Assembly: GCA_963731585.1 (NCBI GenBank)
Contig: CAVSWC010000003.1
Span: 62,001 to 126,000, forward strand
DNA from: CANKHA01 sp963731585
GTDB taxonomy: Bacteria > Pseudomonadota > Alphaproteobacteria > Rhizobiales > Xanthobacteraceae
DNA: 64,000 nucleotides
Reading direction: 5' to 3'
Shown here: piece by piece, positions 1 to 7,685 of the stretch
How positions within the stretch are numbered: the stretch's first letter is position 1
How the letters are laid out: the number at the start of each line of letters is the position of its first letter
Program-made: the position numbers and the translations under genes
The notes under the pieces: model-generated
Databases searched by the model: none
What the model saw: only the letters and a program-made list of their open reading frames with translations
What the model was told of the DNA's origin: nothing

Positions 1-341
1 CCACCGACGTGCCCTGGGCCATGGTGTTCCCCGGCGCCGGCCCGCTGCCGCGGCATCCGAGCCAGCTTTATGAGGCGGCGCTGGAAGGGCTCGTGCTGTT
101 CGTCGTGCTTTACCTGCTGATCCGCAGCGGGGCGCTGCGAAGGCCCGGCCTGATCCTCGGCGCCTTCGCGCTCGGCTATAGCCTGGCGCGCAGCTTTTCC
201 GAATTTTTCCGCGAGCCTGATGCGCTGATCGGCTTTCTCTGGGGCGGCATGACCATGGGCATGCTGCTCTCGATTCCTTTGGCGCTTGCTGGCATCATCC
301 TGATCGCACAGGCAATGCGGCGGCAACCGCAAGAGGCGTGA
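1..341 (+). CDS. lgt: Prolipoprotein diacylglyceryl transferase, C-terminal part (5' end outside window)
   Basis: This is the 3' end of lgt; the reading frame is open from the first bases, so the gene begins before the window. Lgt is an inner-membrane enzyme that moves diacylglycerol from phosphatidylglycerol to the lipobox cysteine of prelipoproteins. Visible family hallmarks are the HPSQLYEA motif at about 55-78, the FFREPDA motif at about 205-225, and hydrophobic segments that would form the last membrane helices. The protein ends in a short basic tail (RRQPQEA). The catalytic region upstream cannot be seen. The next gene starts 10 bases after the stop, and the order lgt, MidA-type methyltransferase, pgeF is common in alphaproteobacteria, which supports the call. 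Confidence 0.93.
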   Translation, partial: TDVPWAMVFPGAGPLPRHPSQLYEAALEGLVLFVVLYLLIRSGALRRPGLILGAFALGYSLARSFSEFFREPDALIGFLWGGMTMGMLLSIPLALAGIILIAQAMRRQPQEA

Positions 342-351
342 AGCAGGCGTG

Positions 352-1455
352 ATGGCGAATGAGACGCCCCCGCTGGAGGCGGAAATCCGGCGGCTGATCT
401 CCCTCGCCGGGCCGATGCCGATTGCCCAATTCATGGCGATTTGCCTCTGCCATCCGACCCACGGCTATTACATGACGCGCGATCCATTCGGCGCGGCCGG
501 CGATTTCATCACCGCGCCGGAGATCAGCCAGATGTTCGGCGAGCTGATCGGACTTTGGGCGGCGGCGGTATGGCGGCAGATGGGGTCGCCGGAAAACATC
601 CGCCTGGTTGAGCTGGGACCCGGCCGCGGCACCATGATGGCCGACGCGTTGCGCGCGGCGAAAGTGGTGCCTGACTTTCACTCCGCCATTGTGGTGCATC
701 TGGTCGAGCTCAGTCCCGTATTGCAGCAGTTGCAGCAGCAGCGGCTCGAGCGGGTCGGCGTCACCGTGCTCTGGCACGAGGCGCTGGAAGAAGTGCCGGA
801 GGGTCCGGCCATTATCCTGGCCAATGAGTTCTTCGACGCGCTGCCGGTGCATCAGGCGATCAAGCAGGAAGACGGCTGGCACGAACGCGTGGTGACGGTG
901 GACGGCAACGGCAATTTCACGCTCGTCCCCCTGCTCTCGCCGCTGCCGCATCTTGAACGGCTGCTGCCGCCGCGCGTGCGCGATGCCCCGCCCGGCAGCG
1001 TTTTCGAATGGCGTACGGATTCCGTCGCGTTGCAGCTCGGCCGCCGCGCGGCGCGCCAGGGCGGCGCCGCGCTGGTGATCGATTACGGGCCTACCGAAAC
1101 CGAAGTCGGCGACACCGTGCAGGCTGTGGGCGAGCATGCTTATGTCAATCCGCTGGCGACGCCGGGGCTGGTGGATCTCACGGCGCATGTGGATTTCCAG
1201 TCGCTCGCCGAGGCCGCCGAAAGCATCGGCGCCCGCATCCATGGCCCGCTGCATCAGGGCAAATTCCTCCGCCGCCTTGGCATCGAAACCCGCGCCGCCA
1301 CGCTGCAAGCCAAAGCGCCGCCGGACAAGATGAGCGAGATCGACGCCCAGCTGGAGCGGTTGACCGGCAGCGGTGCGCGGGAGATGGGCATGCTGTTCAA
1401 GGTGCTCGGGATCGCCGATCCCACGCTCGGCATGCTGCCGGGATTCGAGCCATGA
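352..1455 (+). CDS. SAM-dependent methyltransferase, MidA/NDUFAF7 family (COG1565)
   Basis: A 367-residue protein of the family that includes mitochondrial NDUFAF7/MidA, a protein arginine methyltransferase needed for complex I assembly. The bacterial substrate is not settled. Family features are the N-terminal GPMPIAQFMAICLCHPTHGYY segment, the SAM-binding VELGPGRGTMMAD motif near residues 85-97, the LANEFFDALPVHQ motif near residue 155, and ALVIDYGP near residue 240. GTG at 349 and ATG at 352 are adjacent; ATG 352 is preferred. The stop overlaps the pgeF start as ATGA at 1452-1455, indicating translational coupling. It sits between lgt and pgeF as in many Rhizobiales. Confidence 0.9.
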   Translation: MANETPPLEAEIRRLISLAGPMPIAQFMAICLCHPTHGYYMTRDPFGAAGDFITAPEISQMFGELIGLWAAAVWRQMGSPENIRLVELGPGRGTMMADALRAAKVVPDFHSAIVVHLVELSPVLQQLQQQRLERVGVTVLWHEALEEVPEGPAIILANEFFDALPVHQAIKQEDGWHERVVTVDGNGNFTLVPLLSPLPHLERLLPPRVRDAPPGSVFEWRTDSVALQLGRRAARQGGAALVIDYGPTETEVGDTVQAVGEHAYVNPLATPGLVDLTAHVDFQSLAEAAESIGARIHGPLHQGKFLRRLGIETRAATLQAKAPPDKMSEIDAQLERLTGSGAREMGMLFKVLGIADPTLGMLPGFEP

Positions 1456-2220
1456 TGCTGCAGGCGAAAAACCTCTCGGCGCTCGGCGGCATCCGGCATG
1501 CTTTTTTCACCCGCGAAGGCGGCGTGTCGGAAGGCGTCTATGCGGGTCTGAATGCCGGCGTCGGATCCGGAGACGATCCGGCCAAGGTGGCGGAAAATCG
1601 TGCGCGCATGGCGAAGGCAATGGGCGTGACGTCCGAGCGCTTTCTCACCGCCTATCAAATCCATTCGCCCGACGTGGTGGTCGCGGAAATGCCGTGGCCC
1701 GCCGATGCCCGTCCACGCGCCGACGCCATCGTCACCCGCGTGCCCGGGCTGGCGATCGGCGTCTCCACCGCCGACTGCGGGCCGGTGCTGTTCGCCGATC
1801 CGCAAGCGCGCATTGTCGGCGCAGCCCATGCCGGCTGGCGCGGCGCGCTATCCGGGGTGCTGGAAGCCGCGATCGCCGCCATGGAGCGGCTGGGCGCCGA
1901 GCGCGGCCGCCTCATTGCCGCGATCGGCCCGATGATCAGCCAAGGCAATTACGAGGTCGGCAACGAGCTGGTCGGGCAATTCACCAGGGCGGACGCGGAC
2001 AATGCCGGCTTCTTCACGGCCGGCCGGCCGGGCCATGCGCAATTCGATCTGCCCGGCTTTATCGCCTCCCGCCTTGCCCGCGCCGGCATTCGCCGCGTCG
2101 AGGATCTGGGCGTCTGTACCTATGCCGATCCGTCGCCGTTTCTACAGTTTTCGCCGCGCCACCCATCGCGGCGAGCCGGACTATGGACGCCATATCAACG
2201 CCATCGCTGTTTCAGAGTAG
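1452..2220 (+). CDS. pgeF: Peptidoglycan editing factor PgeF (multicopper-oxidase laccase-domain family), one frameshift
   Basis: Homologue of YfiH/PgeF, a cytoplasmic enzyme of the laccase-domain family linked to peptidoglycan precursor fidelity and to purine nucleoside turnover. The sequence shows HAFFTREGGVSEG near the start, the metal-binding STADCGPVLF motif, AAHAGWRGAL, and a C-terminal RRATHRGEPDYGRHINAIA motif. The last motif is in the +1 frame relative to the first two thirds. Reading across 2127-2145 shows one extra base at about 2136: removing it restores a continuous DPSRFYSFRRATHRG. Without correction the protein would end in an unrelated tail at 2243. The start overlaps the preceding stop by four bases. 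Most likely a sequencing error, since the remainder is intact and conserved. Confidence 0.85.
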
Positions 2221-2336
2221 CGGCAAAGCCCGGCGGCGCATAAAAACTGGCGGGACAAGGATTATGGCTTATTGCCAGCCTTGCTGCCTCCTTGTTAGGA
2301 CAGCGGCCATCGGGGACAGCAAAGGCGGGGATAGAG

Positions 2337-3287
2337 ATGGGCAAGAATGGCGCGCTCAAGCTCGTCGCCGGAAATTCCAATCCCGTCCTTGCCAAGGCGA
2401 TCGGCGGCTACCTCAAAACCCCGCTGACCAAGGCCAGCGTCCGGCGCTTCGCCGATATGGAGATTTTCGTCGAGATCCAGGAAAACGTGCGCGGCGCGGA
2501 TGTCTTCATCGTCCAGTCGACTTCCTTTCCTGCCAACGACCACCTGATGGAGCTGCTGATCATCATCGACGCGCTGCGCCGCGCCTCCGCGCGCCGCATC
2601 ACCGCGGTGGTGCCTTATTTCGGTTATGCCCGGCAGGACCGCAAACCCGGCGCGCGCACTCCGATCTCCGCCAAGCTGGTCGCCAACCTGATCACCCATG
2701 CCGGCGCCGACCGCGTGATGACGCTCGACCTGCATGCCGGGCAGATCCAGGGCTTCTTCGACATCCCGACCGACAATCTCTACGCCTCGCCGGTGATGGT
2801 GCGCGACATCCGCGAGCGCTTCGATCTGGCCAAGATCATGGTGGTCTCGCCCGACGTCGGCGGCGTGGTGCGCGCGCGCGGCCTCGCCAAACGCATCAAT
2901 GCGCCGCTCGCGATCATCGACAAGCGGCGCGAGCGCGCGGGCGATTCCGAGGTGATGAACGTGATCGGCGAGGTCGCCGGATATACCTGCGTGCTGGTGG
3001 ACGACATCGTCGATTCCGGCGGCACGCTGGTGAATGCGGCCGATGCTCTGCTCGAGCAGGGCGCGAGCGACGTCTATGCCTATATCAGCCACGGCGTGCT
3101 GTCGGGCGGCGCGGTGGCGCGCATCAACGCGTCGCGGCTGAAGGAACTGGTGATCACGGATTCCATCCAGCCGACGAAGGCCGTGCAGGAAGCCAAAAAT
3201 ATCCGCGTGCTCTCGATCGACACGCTGATCGGCGAAGCGATCGGACGCACCGCGTCGGAAAAGTCGGTGTCGAGTCTGTTCGACTAA
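2337..3287 (+). CDS. prs: Ribose-phosphate pyrophosphokinase (PRPP synthetase)
   Basis: Makes 5-phosphoribosyl 1-diphosphate from ribose 5-phosphate and ATP for purine, pyrimidine, histidine and tryptophan synthesis. The 316-residue length matches class I Prs. Motifs are FVEIQENVRGADVFIVQS near residue 45, the pyrophosphate loop YFGYARQDRK near residue 95, MTLDLHAGQIQGFF, and the PRPP-binding loop VLVDDIVDSGGT near residue 220. ATG 2337 (MGKNGALKLVAGNS) is chosen over the longer frame from 2292 because Prs proteins begin there. The gene is separated from pgeF by about 115 bases. The following 600 bases hold only repeats. Confidence 0.95.
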   Translation: MGKNGALKLVAGNSNPVLAKAIGGYLKTPLTKASVRRFADMEIFVEIQENVRGADVFIVQSTSFPANDHLMELLIIIDALRRASARRITAVVPYFGYARQDRKPGARTPISAKLVANLITHAGADRVMTLDLHAGQIQGFFDIPTDNLYASPVMVRDIRERFDLAKIMVVSPDVGGVVRARGLAKRINAPLAIIDKRRERAGDSEVMNVIGEVAGYTCVLVDDIVDSGGTLVNAADALLEQGASDVYAYISHGVLSGGAVARINASRLKELVITDSIQPTKAVQEAKNIRVLSIDTLIGEAIGRTASEKSVSSLFD

Positions 3288-3310
3288 TTAGACCAACCAC
3301 AACCCATATC

Positions 3311-3358
3311 CCTCATGGTGAGGAGGCCCGCGCGTCAGCGCGGGCCGTCTCGAACCAT
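3311..3358 (-). repeat. REP-like palindromic element, copy 1
   Basis: Contains a GC-rich hairpin with perfect 9-base arms (GGCCCGCGC at 3325-3333 and GCGCGGGCC at 3338-3346), flanked by CCTCATGGTGAGGAGG on one side and CGTCTCGAACCAT on the other. Read on the minus strand it is the form TTCGAGACGG...CCTCCTCACCATGAGG. Two further copies of the same flanks occur at 3439-3493 and 7641-7680. Confidence 0.75.
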
Positions 3359-3438
3359 CGCAAGTCGGCTCTAGCCGATTTGCGCACTATTAGTGGCGAT
3401 CTCCGGGTAAACCCGGGATCGGTAGGCCCTCGGACCGC

Positions 3439-3493
3439 CTCGTCCTTCGAGACGCAGTCCGATCGCACGATCGAGATGCTCCTCTGGATGAGG
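3439..3493 (+). repeat. REP-like palindromic element, copy 2
   Basis: Starts with CTCGTCCTTCGAGACGC and ends with CTCCTCTGGATGAGG, the same terminal motifs as the elements at 3311-3358 (opposite orientation) and 7641-7680. The centre is AT-richer than in copy 1 and contains the short palindrome CGATCGCACGATCG. No coding capacity. Confidence 0.7.
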
Positions 3494-3766
3494 CGGAGTG
3501 AGGTTGATTGAGTCAACTTGTCGCATCGATGCCTGTGGAAGAGGCGCGTCGACGCGTTGCGCACAGCCTGAGAATCCCCGATCAAGAAATGGCTTTGGCG
3601 GCTGGACTCCTGCGCTTTATATTCGAGTCGCTAAGTGATTCGCGGCTTCGCGGTCAATCGGCCCGCAGCGCGCGATCAGCAAAAGTGGCTACCGGTTTTG
3701 CGATCGCAATCAAGCTGGCGCAGATTGCGTAGACTTATCTGCGGATCGCGCGTCAACTTTTAAGTG

Positions 3767-3815
3767 GCGCATGATCTGATCCGAAAACCGGTTTCCACTT
3801 TTCGGGATCATGCGC
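3767..3815. repeat. Long inverted repeat with GCGCATGATC ends
   Basis: Arms GCGCATGATC (3767-3776) and GATCATGCGC (3806-3815) are perfect inverts. The inner GATCCGAAAA and TTTTCGGGATC extend the stem around a central ACCGGTTTCC. Elements of this form are common in intergenic DNA of Bradyrhizobium and relatives. It lies about 90 bases upstream of the ybjN-like gene and could form a strong transcript hairpin. Confidence 0.75.
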
Positions 3816-3905
3816 GAGTAGCTCCTGCGTCAAATTGCTGCCCCGTAAGCGTGCTCCTGCGCGTGCGGTTCTGCGCGCCCCATTACCCGGACTTGTGGAG
3901 ACGGC

Positions 3906-4406
3906 ATGTCCCTGATCGACTATTCCCAGCCGCAACGGATCAATCCGCTCGACGTGGTCGAGCGCGTAGCGGGCACGCATGACTGGGCGTTCGAGCGCGC
4001 CAGCGAAGACGAGATCAACATCGTGGTCGCCGGGCGCTGGACCGATTACCAGGTCTCCTTCACCTGGATGACCGACATCGAAGCGCTGCATCTGGCCTGC
4101 GCCTTCGACCTGAAGGTGCCCGACCGCCGGCGCGCCGAGGTGCAGCAGCTCATTTCGCTGGTGAACGAGCAGCTCTGGGTCGGCCATTTCGATCTTTGGG
4201 TGCAGGACGGCATCGTGATGTACCGCCATGCCCTCGTGCTGAGCGGCGGCATCCCGCCTTCCAGCCAGCAATGCGAGGCGTTGCTCGGAACCGCGCTCGA
4301 TACCTGCGAGCGCTATTTTCCCGCCTTCCAATTCGTGGTCTGGGCGGGCAAGGGCGCGCGCGAGGCGCTCGACGCCGCCATGTTCGAGACCTCCGGCGAG
4401 GCGTGA
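3906..4406 (+). CDS. YbjN domain-containing protein
   Basis: A 166-residue soluble protein of the YbjN family (bacterial sensory-transduction-like fold, DUF1790). The motifs IVVAGRWTDYQVSFTWMTDIEALHLACAFDLKVP and a C-terminal CERYFPAFQFVVWAGKGAREALDAAMFET segment are typical. No catalytic residues are known. E. coli YbjN affects motility and stress responses, but the rhizobial protein is uncharacterised. It directly precedes proC, a pairing widespread in alphaproteobacteria. The ATG at 3906 is followed by MSLIDYSQPQRINPLDVVE, the usual start of rhizobial members. The stop lies 54 bases before the proC start. Confidence 0.85.
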   Translation: MSLIDYSQPQRINPLDVVERVAGTHDWAFERASEDEINIVVAGRWTDYQVSFTWMTDIEALHLACAFDLKVPDRRRAEVQQLISLVNEQLWVGHFDLWVQDGIVMYRHALVLSGGIPPSSQQCEALLGTALDTCERYFPAFQFVVWAGKGAREALDAAMFETSGEA

Positions 4407-4459
4407 CCGCCGGTTACTTGCTGGTCGCGCGCCAGCCCGGGCGGTGGCACAATGGCGCC

Positions 4460-5289
4460 ATGAGCCGGCTCGCACGATCTCAAGGATATTTCCCAAAGCA
4501 TCGTGCTGGTAGGCGCCGGCAAGATGGGCGCCGCCATGCTGCAAGGTTGGGTGGCGCGCGGCATCGATCCTTCAAAACTGATCGTGCTCGATCCGCAGCC
4601 GGCGGATGACATCAAGCCGCTGAGTGCGCGCGGCGTGCAATTCAATCCCGCGAACAGGCCCGCCGAGAGCGGCGCTATTGTCATCGCGGTAAAGCCGCAG
4701 GTCGCCGACAGCGTGGTCCCGCCGCTTGCGCCGATGGCCGGAGCGTCGACCATCTTCGTCTCGATCATGGCGGGCAAGACGCTGGCATTCTTCGAACGCG
4801 CCTTGCCGGGCAAGGCCATCGTGCGCGCCATGCCCAACTGCGCCGGCCGCGATCGGGCGCGGCATCACCGTGGCGGTGGCAAATGCACGCGTCAGCGGTG
4901 CGCAGCGTGACGTGGCGGATGGGCTGCTCGGAGCGACCGGCGCGGTGGAATGGATCAGTGATGAAACGTTGATGGACGCGGTGACGGCGGTGTCCGGCTC
5001 CGGACCGGCTTATGTGTTTCTGCTGGCGGAAAGTCTTACCCGCGCCGGCATCGCCGCCGGATTGCCACCCGACCTCGCCGCCAAGCTGGCGCGCGAAACG
5101 GTCGCCGGCGCGGGCGAGCTGCTGCATCGCTCGGCGCTCGATCCGGCCACCTTGCGGCAGAATGTGACCTCGCCCGGCGGCACCACGGCGGCGGCGCTGG
5201 AGATATTAATGGCAGCCGCCGACGGGCTTGATCCGTTACTGGCCAAAGCCATCGCCGCTGCCGCCAAGCGGTCACGGGAACTGGCCGGA
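4460..5289 (+). CDS. proC: Pyrroline-5-carboxylate reductase, two frameshifts and no visible stop
   Basis: ProC catalyses the last step of proline synthesis, NAD(P)H reduction of pyrroline-5-carboxylate. The dinucleotide motif VLVGAGKMGAAMLQGW, the MPN-PAAIGRGIT motif and the signature AVSGSGPAYVFLLAESL followed by RQNVTSPGGTTAAALE are all present, but in three frames. One extra base at about 4475 separates the ATG at 4460 (MSRLA-DLKDISQSIVLVGAG). A second at about 4840 separates MPN from PAAIG. The family normally ends near RSRELAG, reached at 5289. Here the frame stays open into the tetR gene because a palindromic element occupies 5296-5367 where the stop should be. A real ProC-TetR fusion is unlikely, since tetR has its own strong ribosome-binding site. 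Confidence 0.82.
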
Positions 5290-5295
5290 TATTGC

Positions 5296-5367
5296 CTGTC
5301 GTCCCCGCAAAGGCGGGGACCCATACCTGTCGCGGATCCCGGCCTCGTTCACCGGCCGGGACGACAG
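5296..5367. repeat. Palindromic element at the 3' end of proC
   Basis: Outer arms CTGTCGTCCC (5296-5305) and GGGACGACAG (5358-5367) are perfect inverts. An inner hairpin has 8-base arms GTCCCCGC (5301-5308) and GCGGGGAC (5313-5320). It begins six bases after the last conserved ProC codon, and the proC frame reads straight through it. This suggests that insertion of the element displaced the original stop, or that a base error hides it. Confidence 0.75.
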
Positions 5368-5439
5368 ATAGCGCCCTGGAACTGTCGCCTTTGCCGGCTT
5401 AGATTTAAGCTTAGACATCGCGACCAGGAGGTACCCGTC

Positions 5440-6145
5440 ATGGCCCGCAAACCGTCGCGTCGCCGACCATCCAAAGCCCGGCCCGCCCTGCCGCCGCCTG
5501 CCGGCGGCGACCGCGAGCGCATCGTCCGCGCCTTTATGCAGCTGCTGGCGGAAAAGCCGCTCGAGCGCATCGATCTCAGCGAAGTGGCCAAGCGCGCGAG
5601 CGTCTCATTGGCGCGTCTGCGCGAAGAATTCGACAGCCGCCTTTGCCATTCTCGCCGCGCACATGAAGAACATCGACCGCGCGGTGCTCGACGGCGGCGA
5701 TGCCGATATGGCGAAGGAGCCGCCGCGCGACCGGCTGTTCGACGTGCTGATGCGGCGGCTGGAAGCGTTGGCGCCTTACAAGCCCGCCGTGCGCTCGCTG
5801 CTGCGATCGTCAAGGTGCAATCCCGGGCTGGCGCTCGCGCTGAACGCGCTCGGCCTGCGCTCGATGCGCTGGATGCTCGTTGCTGCCGGCATCAGCACCT
5901 CCGGCGGCAAGGGCGCTTTCCGCGCGCAAGGCTCGGCGCTGATCTTTGCGCGGGCGCTGCGCGTCTGGGTCGATGACGACGATCCGGGCCTTGCGCGCAG
6001 CATGGCGGAGCTCGACCGCGGGCTCGCGCGCGGTGCGAGCTGGTCGCGGCTGCTCGACGATCTTTGCGCCGTCATTCCGACCCTGCGACCGCGGCGCCGG
6101 CGCCGGTCGCGGCGTGACGAGGACGACCAGGCCGCGGCAGCCTGA
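5440..6145 (+). CDS. TetR/AcrR-family transcriptional regulator, one frameshift
   Basis: DNA-binding regulator of about 234 residues after correction. A basic, Pro-rich N-terminus precedes the helix-turn-helix region (RERIVRAFMQLLAEKPLERIDLSEVAKRASVSLARLREEF). The C-terminal ligand-binding half carries the conserved-looking LRSMRWMLVAAGIST and AQGSALIFARALRVWVDDDDPGLARSMAELDR segments. The two halves are offset by one base. Removing one C at about 5638 joins EEFDSAFAILAAHMKNID. ATG 5440 follows AGGAGG at 5426-5431, a strong ribosome-binding site. Rhizobial relatives lie downstream of proC, as here. The ligand is unknown. The acidic and basic C-terminal tail is low complexity. Confidence 0.82.
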
Positions 6146-6249
6146 CTGCGCAAAAGGACGGGCGGCGAATACGGATGATGGCAATGCGCGGCCGTCATTC
6201 GGCGCCGCAGAGCGTCGAACGACAGGCGTTCGGGCAAGGGGGATCTGAA

Positions 6250-7171
6250 GTGACTCACCATATCGCCTTTCTCGGCACCGGCATCATGGGCGCGCCGATG
6301 GCCGCCAACCTGATCAAGGCCGGCTTCACGGCCGCGGTCTGGAATCGCACCCGCTCCAAGACCGACCCGCTCGCCGCGCAGGGCGCCCGGGTCGCCGACG
6401 GCCCGGCCGACTGCGTCAAGGGCGCCGACTACATCCTCTCCATCCTCGACAGCGGGCCGGTTGTGCGCGAGGTGTTCTTCGACAGCGGAGCGGCGGATGC
6501 GATGAAGCGCGGTGCCGTGTTCATCGACATGGCCTCGATCCCGCCGAAGATGGCGCAGGAGCACGCCGCCTGGCTCAAGGAGCGCGGGGTCGGCCATCTC
6601 GACGCCCCGGTCTCGGGCGGCAGCTTCGGCGCCGCGGAGGGCTCGCTCGCGATCATGGCCGGCGGCGAGCAGGCCGATTTCGACCGCACCGAGCGCGACG
6701 GGGTATGGAAGCCGATGGGCCGGGCGAGCTACATCGGCCCCGCTGGCAGCGGCCAGATCGCCAAGCTCGCCAACCAGATCATGGTCGCCTGCAACATCGC
6801 CAGCGTGGCGCAAGGCCTTCTATTCGCGCAGCGCCGGCGGCGCCGATCCCGCCCAGATCCCGGTGGCGCTGGCGGGCGGCCATGCCGACAGCCGCGTGCT
6901 GCAGGAGCACGGCCGGCGCATGATCAACCGCGACTTCCGCCCGGGCGCGCCAATCCGCAATTTCGTCAAGGACCTCGACACGGTACTGGCCACGGCCGAG
7001 CAGATCGGCCTGCCGCAGTTGCCGATCGTCAAGGCGGTGCGCGACGTGTTCAAGGCGCTTTACGACCAGGGCCACGAGCGCTGGGACCACAGCGCCTTCT
7101 TGCTCTATCTGGAGAAGCTGAACGCGCCTGCACGCCTTGGCGACAAAGCCGACACGCCGCCCCAAGGCTGA
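6250..7171 (+). CDS. NAD(P)-dependent beta-hydroxyacid dehydrogenase (3-hydroxyisobutyrate dehydrogenase-like), one frameshift
   Basis: Member of the beta-hydroxyacid dehydrogenase family (3-hydroxyisobutyrate, tartronate semialdehyde and glyoxylate reductases). The N-terminal Rossmann motif is FLGTGIMGAPMAANL, the substrate signature is DAPVSGGSFGAAEG, and the catalytic-Lys region is GPAGSGQIAKLANQIMVACN. The C-terminal helical domain (GADPAQIPVALAGGHADSRVLQEHG) continues one frame over. Deleting one base at about 6829 gives a continuous LLFASAGGADPAQIP. GTG 6250 is chosen as start because AAGGGGG lies about 8 bases upstream and the Rossmann strand begins immediately after. The exact substrate cannot be read from sequence. 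Confidence 0.83.
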
Positions 7172-7190
7172 TGGCGGGCGCTACACCGGG

Positions 7191-7223
7191 ATCCGCACGG
7201 TCGCGCGCAAGCCGCCGAGCGGG
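7191..7223. repeat. Direct repeat, left copy, flanking the GYD gene
   Basis: A 33-base stretch identical to 7696-7728, which is the 3' coding end of the histidine kinase gene. Similarity extends imperfectly a few bases upstream (ACACCGGG against ACACGGGT). It begins ATCCGCACGG and ends CCGAGCGGG. Because only the kinase copy is part of a gene, the left copy looks like a duplicated fragment. Confidence 0.85.
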
Positions 7224-7328
7224 AGTGGCGGCGAGGCCGACGAAGCCACGGCGGCTTGACTGGCATTCTCAACGCTGCCGATATTCTACGTCCGCGAGCG
7301 GCGGGCGTAAAACACATGGAGTATCCCC

Positions 7329-7622
7329 ATGCCAATGTTCATATTGTCGCTCAACTGGACCGACCAGGGAATCCGATCGGTCAAGGATTCTCCCAAGCGG
7401 GCTCAAGCGGCCCGGGAGCTCGCCAAGAAAGTGGGAGTTGAAATCAAGGAGGTCTATCTCACTTCCGGCGAGGGCGATCTCGTTGTCATTGTCGATACCC
7501 CCAACGGAGACAACGTCGCCAAGTTCGCGCTCGCGCTCGGCTCGCAGGGAAACGTGCGTACCCGCACCGCCCGCGCCTGGCCTGAGTCCGAATTTAAAAA
7601 GCTGATATCCGAGCTTCCGTAA
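7329..7622 (+). CDS. GYD domain-containing protein
   Basis: A 97-residue protein of the GYD family (ferredoxin-like alpha/beta fold). It begins MFILSLNWTDQGIRSVKDSPKRAQAARELAKKVG and contains the VYLTSGEGDLVVIVDTPNGDNVAKFALALGSQGNVRTRTARAWPESEF segment typical of the family. Function is unknown; members are often stress-linked or sit beside two-component genes. It is convergent with the histidine kinase on the other strand, separated by a REP-like element, and is bracketed by a 33-base direct repeat. Two nearby ATGs (7329, 7335) could serve as start. Confidence 0.85.
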   Translation: MPMFILSLNWTDQGIRSVKDSPKRAQAARELAKKVGVEIKEVYLTSGEGDLVVIVDTPNGDNVAKFALALGSQGNVRTRTARAWPESEFKKLISELP

Positions 7623-7640
7623 CAACTCGGAGGGCGCCCA

Positions 7641-7680
7641 CCCTTCGAGACGGACGCTGATGCGCCTCCTCAGGATGAGG
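7641..7680 (+). repeat. REP-like element, copy 3, between convergent genes
   Basis: CCCTTCGAGACGG followed within 30 bases by CCTCCTCAGGATGAGG, matching the ends of the elements at 3439-3493 and (inverted) 3311-3358. It lies exactly between the convergent GYD and histidine kinase genes and could act as a bidirectional transcript end. Confidence 0.7.
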
Positions 7681-7685
7681 AGAGA

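Larger units (their letters stand above)
3288..3905. other. Repeat-rich intergenic region between prs and the ybjN-like gene
   Basis: About 620 bases with no convincing gene. A 74-codon frame with a TTG start (3508-3732, plus) is open but resembles no family I know. The region carries at least three palindromic elements, listed separately, of kinds scattered through Rhizobiales genomes. It looks like an insertion hot spot for non-autonomous repeats. Confidence 0.6.

Noticed and set aside
1373..3511. A 712-codon open frame on the plus strand overlapping pgeF and prs
   Set aside because: Its translation is Arg- and Ala-rich with no family text, while two other frames here encode clear PgeF and Prs. 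It is a by-product of high GC.
3508..3732. A 74-codon plus-strand gene between prs and the ybjN-like gene
   Set aside because: TTG start, no motif, and part of the frame lies in repeat-like DNA. It is mentioned in the intergenic entry only.
4726..5976. A ProC-TetR fusion protein, suggested by one continuous frame
   Set aside because: tetR has its own AGGAGG and ATG, and both genes show base errors. The open frame is better explained by the inserted palindrome or a missed stop.
5776..6813. A 345-codon minus-strand frame opposite tetR and the hydroxyacid dehydrogenase
   Set aside because: No motif, and composition typical of an antisense shadow of GC-rich coding DNA.
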